This document shows positions 57,645 through 64,000 of a stretch of 64,000 nucleotides of DNA, piece by piece. The translations under genes and the position numbers were made by a program. A model generated the notes under the pieces. That model was not told the origin of the DNA. It did no database searches and was given only the letters and a program-made list of their open reading frames with translations. The first letter of the stretch is position 1; every line of letters begins with the position of its first letter. This DNA comes from Amia ocellicauda. Lineage: Eukaryota; Chordata; Actinopteri; Amiiformes; Amiidae. Location of the stretch: NCBI RefSeq assembly GCF_036373705.1, contig NC_089851.1, forward strand, positions 57,460,497 through 57,524,496, in the 5' to 3' direction.

Positions 57645-57703
57645 TCCCAAGTCCTTTGTGTAGGCTTCCCCCCCTAGGTGGGGGAAGCAAAACCAGAGAA
57701 GGA
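57645..57703. repeat. tRNA-Asp 3' flank, right arm of palindrome
   Basis: AAGTCCTTTGTGTAGGCTTC is the inverse of the left arm at 54625-54645. Confidence 0.7.
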
Positions 57704-57776
57704 GCCTGCTATTGGGAAATCAAACCCCAGTCTCCCGCATGACAGGCAGGGATACTCAACGCTATTCTAATGAGGA
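57704..57776 (-). pseudogene. tRNA-Asp(GUC) relic
   Basis: The anticodon arm CCTGC-CTGTCAT-GCGGG is sound. The acceptor 3' strand (ATAGCAG) no longer pairs with TCCTCAT. Confidence 0.8.
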
Positions 57777-57840
57777 GCTGCCCTTGCAGCCCCCATATCT
57801 TCCGCCACGTCTTTTTCCAGTTCTAAAAGTTGAGGGCAGC

Positions 57841-58436
57841 CTATAAGCCTATAAGAACTGGCACATACAAGATCTGGGGGAGCTCAGGATCCCATGATGG
57901 GACCCACCTCCGGGGACGGTCAGTTCCCCCTGCTGGAGCCCGAGTCCAAGATCTTTTAATTAATTTATGGATGATTGTTTTTAAAACGATTTTAAAAATG
58001 AATCTTAATTGTTTTTAAAGATTTAGTTGTTTTTAAACCACTAATTGTTTTAGGGGTTTTTTGGTTTAGTTTTGTTATATTCTTTTGTCAAATACATTGA
58101 CTGTTTTGGATTTAATTTTAAATGCATTGGACCTTTTTTGTTTGTTTTTTATTTTTACCTTTTTAATTGTTTTTTTTATTTTGTCCAATGCATTTTCAGT
58201 TATTTTCAATGTATTTGACTTTTATGTTGGTGAGCAGTTTTGCTTTAATCACGTTTGTTTTGTTGTTTTGTGCACGTTTATTTTAAGTTAATTGTTTTGT
58301 TTTTCGTTAAAATCACAAAGATTTTAAATTTTTTTAAGTGATTTTAAGAATTGATTTTTAAAGATTTTAATCATAAGTATTAAAAAATTGAATTGTTTTT
58401 ATGTAAATGTAAAATACTAAATACAATAAAATAGTA
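57841..58436 (+). mobile_element. 5'-truncated LINE tail in tRNA-Asp, long target duplication
   Basis: The insert ends in CAATAAAATAGTATT. The 75 or so bases before it (tail of tRNA-Asp plus CTGCCCTTGCAGCCCCC... to GAGGGCAGC) recur right after it at 58437-58513. I read this as an unusually long target-site duplication. Confidence 0.7.
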
Positions 58437-58624
58437 TTCTAATGAGGAGCTGCCCTTGCAGCCCCCATATCTTCCGCCACGTCTTTTTCCAGTTCTAAAA
58501 GTTGAGGGCAGCATCGCTGCCTCCCCTGCCTGCTTTATTCCACATTGTGAGTGTCCTTCAGTCAGCTCAAGCTCCGGAAGGCAGTCCTTGACTGCTACTC
58601 ATTTTGCTAGCACCCTCCCGGTTG

Positions 58625-58707
58625 GTCAGGATGGCCAAGTGGTCGAAGGTGCTGTGGTTAGGTTGTAGTTTCCCCTAGAGGCATGGGTTTGATTCCTGCT
58701 TTTGACA
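58625..58707 (+). pseudogene. tRNA-Leu(UAG)-like gene, degraded
   Basis: Full 83-nt length with paired acceptor (GTCAGGA/TTTTGAC). The loop GTTAGGT gives UAG. The anticodon stem has three wobble pairs, the T stem an A-C clash, and C56 is U. Confidence 0.75.
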
Positions 58708-59177
58708 TAGCCAGTGCTCCTTTATCTTGGAATTGGGTTTCTCTTCACCACCTGAAGGAGGACATGGAGTAGACTTTGCAGAGATTGGCATTTGTCTTTT
58801 TTTGTTTCAGCAGAGGCAGTGTGGCGGCGACCCAGAATCCTTTGGAGTTCCTGATCCAGCGGTGTTCCTGTTCCGGTGCGAGGGAGGCCCAGCTGAGGAT
58901 GAACCATCTGAAGGTCCTGCCTGGACCAGTGGGACCGAAGAGCAGGCTTCATGAAGGCAGCACCCCACGGGAGACCAGGACCAGGTCTCAGCGGGAAGCA
59001 GCGCAGCCCACTGGAGCAGTGACTCCAGTCAGACCTTTTCACTGACATCAATCCACTGGAACCTCCACCACCAGCAGGAGACCTACCTCTAGTTTTCTGT
59101 TCCTTTGTTTAGTTTAGGAGACAAGCGGATGTCAAGACTCCAGTTCAGCAGGGAGGTCCTGCAAAAAGGTATGGGCT

Positions 59178-60302
59178 TTGCTGGTGAAGCTGCCGCATAA
59201 AGACAAAGACTTCTTTGAGGTAAGCTTTGTCAACCATGAATTGTTAGAGGAGTGCTACAGCGTGTATAGAAGGGAGAAATACAGGGAGCTGGCGGGTTTT
59301 GCGATGATAATCCTGTCGGATATTTGCTATAGAATAGTGACTGTGCAATTTTTCTGTGAGATGGTCTCAGGCAAGGACGTGAAGATCTGGCTTGCGAGGT
59401 TCAGTGAGCTCTCCACTCGAATAGTTGGATGTTGGTTGTGGACGGTGTGTGGGGGGAATGTGGCAGTGCCGGATTCGATTGAGGCGGAGCGTGGAGAATC
59501 CAGAGAAGGTCTGCCACCTCCCCAATACTATACAGATCAGAGAAGCTAGGGGGCTGGTCTACTATGACGGGATGCCAAAACTCTGCAGGCGGTGTCAGGG
59601 CCGAGACCCCGTTGTTGCCCAGTGCACGTGTAAGTGTAGAGGAGGTCACCAGACACACGCCTGCAGAGAAAAGTTACTCTACTACCTCTGCAGCTGTGGG
59701 GGGCCATATCTATAAGAACTGCCTCCAGTCGTACACAAATAGAGTTGGGTCTCCCTTCTCACGATTCCATTCTGGACCCTGAGCCGGAACATGAGGGAGG
59801 CCCGGCGCGGGAGGAGGAGGGAGAGGGAGAAGAAGAACAGATATATGACCTGGCTCCAGAACCTCCCCCTACCCCAAAGGAACCACTTAAGAGAAAGGGG
59901 TAACAGTCAGAAGGGGGGGGTTGGGTGAAGGTGAGCAATAAAAAGAGAAAAGTGGTGGACAGAGAGGAGAAATCTGCCAAGAACCCGAATAATGTCTCCT
60001 CTCTGGAGGCAGCCCAAGATAGTCGAGCTCCCCCCGGCCCACCCCTCGCTGGAGCCGAGGCAGAAGTTCCACTCCCTCCTCCAGCAAAAACGGAACATCG
60101 GGCCCTGCCTTGGTGGACCAGCCCCCTGAAAACCGCTGAAAAGAAAACCAGACCCACCGCTCCTCCATGTGTGAGAGTGGAGAGCAGAGCCTCGGGAACC
60201 GGGTCGAAAGATAGTGTAGGTGAGACCGTCTTGCAGAAGAGAGCCAGCCCTCCCTCCAGCTGCGACAGGCAGGTGAGAAAGAAAGCCCTGGAACCGTTGT
60301 AG
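59178..60302 (+). pseudogene. LINE ORF1 relic with zinc knuckles
   Basis: ORF1 proteins of this group bind the element's RNA. N-terminal pieces include HKDKDFFEVSFVNHELLEEC and EKYRELAGFAMIILSDI. Three cysteine knuckle remnants follow near 59580-59720: CRRCQGRDPVVAQC (family has GH where PV stands), CKCRGGHQTHAC and CSCGGPYLYKNC. A charged Pro-rich tail lies at 59925-60302. The pieces are in three different frames. Confidence 0.75.
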
Positions 60303-60477
60303 CTGGAGGGTGAATTAGATCAGGTGCTGGCTCGTATAGAAAGAAAGGCAAAGGACAGGAATATCGGCGCCACACAGGTGTCGAAACCGCCAGCACAGAA
60401 GGGTGCCTCCTCTAGCCACCTCGGAGAAGGGGGATAGAGGAGCGGCAGGGCCACGGTCTCACCCAGGGGTCCCTGCT

Positions 60478-60504
60478 TTTTATTATTATTATTATTATTA
60501 TTTA

Positions 60505-60558
<54 letters not shown>
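60478..60558. repeat. (TTA)n microsatellite
   Basis: About 25 triplets; it is the (TAA)n tail of the adjacent minus-strand SINE. Confidence 0.9.
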
Positions 60559-60559
<1 letters not shown>

Positions 60560-60705
60560 TTTGTCATTTAGCTGACACTCTTATCCAGGGCGACTTACAT
60601 TTGTACCCATTTATACAGCTGGGCATTTTACTGGAGCAATCTAAGTGAAGTACCTTGCTCAAGGGTACAACTGCACTGCCCCACCCAGGATTCGATGTTA
60701 GGGGC
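60559..60705 (-). mobile_element. Fish SINE, 5'-truncated, (TAA)n tail
   Basis: On minus: GGGGCAGTGCAGTTGTACCC, TTGAGCAAGGTACTTCACTT, GTAAGTCGCCCTGGATAAG, GTCAGCTAAATGACAAAAA. This is a widespread fish SINE with an L2-like 3' part. The tRNA-derived head is missing. Confidence 0.75.
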
Positions 60706-61626
60706 CAAAGCCTCCATGACAGAGGAGGAGTTGGCCAGACGGCCAAAGGAGAGGAAGAGAGAGGGGAAGAGATACCCCAACTACCCCATCCCTCTTGTTA
60801 AGAAGATCAAAGGTGGTGAGGGGGGGGGTAAAAGGCACTCCTCCTCCTAATAAGTCTGGTCCAGGGGTCCTTGGGCCCCCACCTCAGGGCTGCTCCTCAG
60901 GAGCAGAGTCCGACTTGACACGCTGGTCTCAGGAGTACAGACGTGAGTGAAGCTTCCCATGTGCACCCAGACTGGTTCTCTGTCTCTCTCTCTCTCTGCA
61001 GGTCTGTGAGGAGCCGAGGCGCCGGCGCCTAGGCACCATCCACACAGATTGAGGGTGCCGGCGAGGCAACCATGGCCTGCGGAGAGGAGTTAGCACAGCA
61101 GAGACAGGAACCGGTCCGGAGTGGAGCATCAGCACTGGGAAGCATAGAAAGAACATCTCTATCAGGACTGTGAGGGCCTCCTCTGCAGGATTGTTGATTT
61201 TAATTTTATAAAGACTGATTATGGTCTTTGTTTTAAATGGTTTTAAATCACAGGGTTTTGAGGTTTTTTTTTATGTTTATGGTTTGTCTGATGTGCTGAC
61301 TGTTTTTAAAATTAGAAAAAGATGTATTAGACTGTTTTGTATTGCTTTAGAAACATGTTTTGTTCTTTATTTTGTCTAATGCATCTACCGTTTTTTTTTT
61401 TCATTATAGTTATTTTGGCAGTTTGCCATATTTAATACAAATTGTTTTGATATTTAACACACTTTTGAATTCACTTGTTCTGTTTAAAACTTTTAAGGAT
61501 TTAAAAAGTTTCAGAAATGATTTTGGAATTGTATTTTAAAAACAGTTTTTAATCATGAGTATTAAAACTTTGTATGTTTAATTTTTGTAATGTAAAATAC
61601 TCAAACAATAAAAACAGTGCTCCTTT

Positions 61627-61700
61627 TGCCCTTTTTGAAATGAGTCATGGTTGGCGCCTCCCTGGTCTGTTCCGCACGTGATCCAAAAAGGTCTCAAAGA
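61627..61700 (+). repeat. tRNA-Leu 3' flank, separated by the LINE
   Basis: TTTGCCC, GGCGCCTCCCTGGTC and GCACGTGATCCAAAAA match the inverse of 8830-8905. The LINE split this flank from the tRNA-Leu at 58625. Confidence 0.75.
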
Positions 61701-61729
61701 CCAACTGCGCCGACTTTGGCTGATATTAG

Positions 61730-62260
61730 GGGAAATCATTCAGATGGCTTCTGGAAAATGATGTCGGTTACACCATGTACCTGATCACAAATGTACAGGA
61801 GGAAACAGCTAAAGGTTTCCTTCTTCACAAGGACACAGTAAGGACAGTTTAATGTCATTCATTGATTATGCACTGAGCCACAACAAAATTGAGGATCTTC
61901 TGAAATTTGAAACGCACAAGAAAGATGTGCCAATGGGACCTGAGAAATCTGAAGATGACAATCTTGTTGGATTTGGGGTGCGCGCTGAAGACACCTGGAG
62001 AGAGATTTCGATAAAGCGAAGCCGATGGTTATGCTGCATTTATTCTCAGCAGAAAATGTGTACCGGGGACAAAAAAGCATAAGCTACAAAGTTACTTGCA
62101 GAGGAAAAGGGATCTTTTTTCTAGAGCTACCTCAACAGTGTCTGTGCTACTTGGGGCTGTTTCTGTTCCCTCGATGGTGTCTGTGCCCCCTCGGGCTGTT
62201 TCTGTTCCCTCAACAGTGTCTGTGCCTCCCCCACAAGAACCAGGCATGTAATTACTTCAC
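61730..62260 (+). pseudogene. Unidentified coding-looking relic, Ser/Val/Pro repeat at its end
   Basis: Three plus frames in turn give protein-like sequence: WLLENDVGYTMYLITNVQEE, then SFIDYALSHNKIEDLLKF, then EADGYAAFILSRKCVPGTK. The last runs into two and a half copies of a 39-bp repeat coding AVSVPSMVSVPPR-type units, then a stop at about 62253. The frame changes suggest a broken gene or unrecognised splicing. I do not recognise the family. Confidence 0.45.
62125..62235 (+). repeat. 39-bp coding minisatellite
   Basis: Three partly changed copies with the phrase GTGTCTGTGCC followed by GGGCTGTTTCTGTTCCCTC. Confidence 0.8.
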
Positions 62261-62335
62261 TACTTCAAGTAGTAACGAATGTCATGAAGTTAAAAACAAA
62301 AATTAAATACTTAAATATTTTCTATTTACTAGATA

Positions 62336-63103
62336 TACACCAATCAGCCATAACATTATGACCACCTGCCTAATATTGTGTAGGTCCCCCTTTTTCCACC
62401 AAAACAGCCCTGACCTGTCGAGGCATGGACTCCTGTAAGTCCAGTAAGTTGCGAGGTGGGGTCTCCATGGATCAGATTTGTTTGTCCAGCACATACCACA
62501 GATGCTCGATTTGATTGAGATCTGGGGAATTTGGAGGCCAAGTCAACACCCTGAACTCGTGATTCATCAGACCAGGCCACCTTTTTCCATTGCTCCGTGG
62601 TCCAGTTCTGATGCTCACGTGCCCATTGTAGGCACTTTCGGCAGTAGACAGGGGTCAGCATGGGCACCCTGACTAGTCTGCGGCTACGCAGCCCCATACG
62701 CAACAAACTGTGATGCACTGTGTTTGCTGTGTTTTTCTGTTGGATCGGACCACACGGGCCAGCCTTCGCTCCCCACGTGCATCAATGAGCCTTGGCCGAC
62801 CCATGACCCTGTCGCCAGTTCACTGCTTTTCCTTCCTAGGACCACTTTTGATAGATACTGACCACTGCAAACCGGGAACACCCGAGCTGCAGTTTTGGAG
62901 ATGCTCTGACCCAGTCGTATACCATCACAATTTGGCCCATGTCAAAGTCACTCAGATCCTTACGCTTGCCCATTTTTCCTGCTTCTAACACATCAACTTT
63001 GAGGACAAAATGTTCACTTGCTGCCTAATATATCACACCCACTGACAGGTGCCATGATAACGAGATTATCAGTGTTATTCCCTTCACCTGTCAGTGGTCA
63101 TGA
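62336..63103 (-). mobile_element. Internally deleted Tc1-like transposon
   Basis: The left end TATACACCAATCAGCCATAA is a familiar fish Tc1 end. The right end stops within CCTGTCAGTGGTCAT, so its last bases are missing. Minus-strand coding traces: MGKRKDLSDFD at 62973, SIYQKWS, MGLRSRRLVRVPMLTP, HQNWTTEQWKKVAWSDESR. The region for the second Asp and the Glu is deleted. Confidence 0.85.
62560..62973 (-). pseudogene. Tc1 transposase N-terminal relic
   Basis: It starts MGKRKDLSDF at 62973, meets a stop after IYQKWS, then continues in other frames to SDESR near 62570. Only the DNA-binding half and the first catalytic Asp remain. Confidence 0.8.
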
Positions 63104-63529
63104 ATACCTGGAAAAGGTAATGATAGATATATCACAATCTAAATTTACTGCACAAGCATGTAAGTAAACGTTTATTATGTTATTTTGATTTTGAAACTAG
63201 TCAAAAGTGAAACAAGTTATCTATGTTCATTTCACATAGAAATTATCTTATTAGTGAATAAGGTGGCACAACCAAAGATAAAAACTTTAAACATGGAATA
63301 TTGTTATTGCCATACTAATACTAACACTAACAATTAATCTGCTTCACAGTAAGAATATGAATAAACTTTTTTTAATACATTCAGAACGATCTAATTCTAC
63401 TGTATCAAGACCACCTGGAGGTGACACTACCAACAAGGATGTATGCCCGTCAGATTGTAAATATGTATTACTTGCATAATCTTAATAAACATAACTTTCA
63501 TTTGAAACATTTCTTTGTTTTTAAAACAT

Positions 63530-63941
63530 AAGTCCACCTGTAAAGCCTACATCACCACTGTTATCAATGGTGTCAGAAGTGGCTCCATCTGGTCAAGCAC
63601 AAGGTATGCTATTTACATTTCATTGATAAGTGTACTGAAATCACCATTATGTGCACATGCATACAAATACACAATTCATTGCTTTTGTTGTTTCACAAAC
63701 CTAAGTTTTTGTCTGTACTGTCACTATATACATGTTTTTCTTAATCTTTTACACTAAATAATTACCAGTTTAGAAAAAAATTAAACACTATAAAAACATA
63801 CTGATATTTTATATTTTATGCAGGTACAGAGTCTGTGACTGTGAGTGCCATTGCCAGCGCACCATTACAGAAAATAGTTGTGTACTGTGCAAGCTTTGTG
63901 GTCTGGACTAAAAATTATTCATATATTTTGCCTAAAGGTAC
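63530..63941 (+). other. Two exon-like stretches with splice signals
   Basis: An open stretch with PTSPLLSMVSEVAPSGQAQ ends at CACAAG/GTATGC (about 63603). TTTTATGCAG at about 63823 is followed in the matching phase by ESVTVSAIASAPLQKIVVYC and ends at CCTAAAG/GTACAC (about 63937). Style is similar to the Ser/Val/Pro relic at 62.2 kb. Possibly exons of one plus-strand gene running out of the window. Confidence 0.35.
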
Positions 63942-64000
63942 ACCCCTACCACCTACTTCCATACAAGTGTCATCATTTGCTTCTCCTCACACAATTAGTT

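Larger units (their letters stand above)
58724..61614 (+). mobile_element. LINE (L1/Tx1-type), ORF1 copy lacking ORF2
   Basis: CAGTGCTCCTTT occurs at 58712-58723 and 61615-61626 as the target duplication, 5 bp after a tRNA-Leu. The insert has a 5' region, a broken ORF1, no ORF2 and a 3' tail (61190-61614) related to the tails at 53.5 and 58.2 kb. A SINE lies inside it at 60475-60705. Confidence 0.8.

Noticed and set aside
60480-60648. Poly-Tyr reading frame
   Set aside because: Translation of the (TTA)n microsatellite tail of a SINE.

Overview
The window looks like vertebrate nuclear DNA, most likely from a ray-finned fish. It holds tRNA genes of animal type without encoded CCA, several Tc1-like DNA transposons of fish type, an L1/Tx1-type LINE, a fish SINE with a (TAA)n tail, and much AT-rich simple sequence. 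I see no intact ordinary protein-coding gene. The species cannot be named from the sequence alone.

Left part (1-9.25 kb): decayed transposons and a degraded tRNA cluster. A Tc1 element enters from the left edge (1-1461). An LTR-like fossil follows, then two head-to-head Tc1 fragments (2071-3557), an inverted-repeat MITE split by a LINE tail (4683-5275), and a nearly open Tc1 transposase (6285-7418, minus). tRNA-Pro-like genes lie at 3627-3698, 8142-8213 and 8728-8798. A good tRNA-Leu(CAG) lies at 8916-8998, and a tRNA-Asp at 9203 is cut off where the array begins.

Centre (9.25-52.5 kb): one tandem array fills two thirds of the window. I count 34 units of about 0.8-3.2 kb. Each has a (TTTTG)n tract, a tRNA-Thr(CGU) gene on plus, a convergent tRNA-Asn(GUU) gene on minus, and 1 to about 17 copies of a 130-180 bp minisatellite with a GATA/GATG core. 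All 34 Thr copies share a C6-A67 acceptor mismatch. The first 33 Asn copies have G at position 3, opposite G70 in 30 of them and U70 in three. Shared variants show segmental duplication and mosaic exchange between units.

Right part (52.5-61.7 kb): an older, degenerate version of the same tRNA cassette (Thr, Asn, Leu, Asp) forms a rough palindrome, Leu-Asp-LINE-Asp-Leu. It is invaded by L1/Tx1-type LINE pieces: an ORF2 relic on minus, an ORF1 relic on plus, and three related 3' tails, each placed in or beside a tRNA gene or the TTTTG tract.

Right edge (61.7-64 kb): coding-looking, exon-like stretches that I could not identify, and an internally deleted Tc1 element (62336-63103).

The main biological interest is the tRNA array: how it grew, whether its mismatched tRNAs are used, the three Asn copies that gained the G3:U70 alanine signal, and a LINE family that repeatedly landed in tRNA loci.
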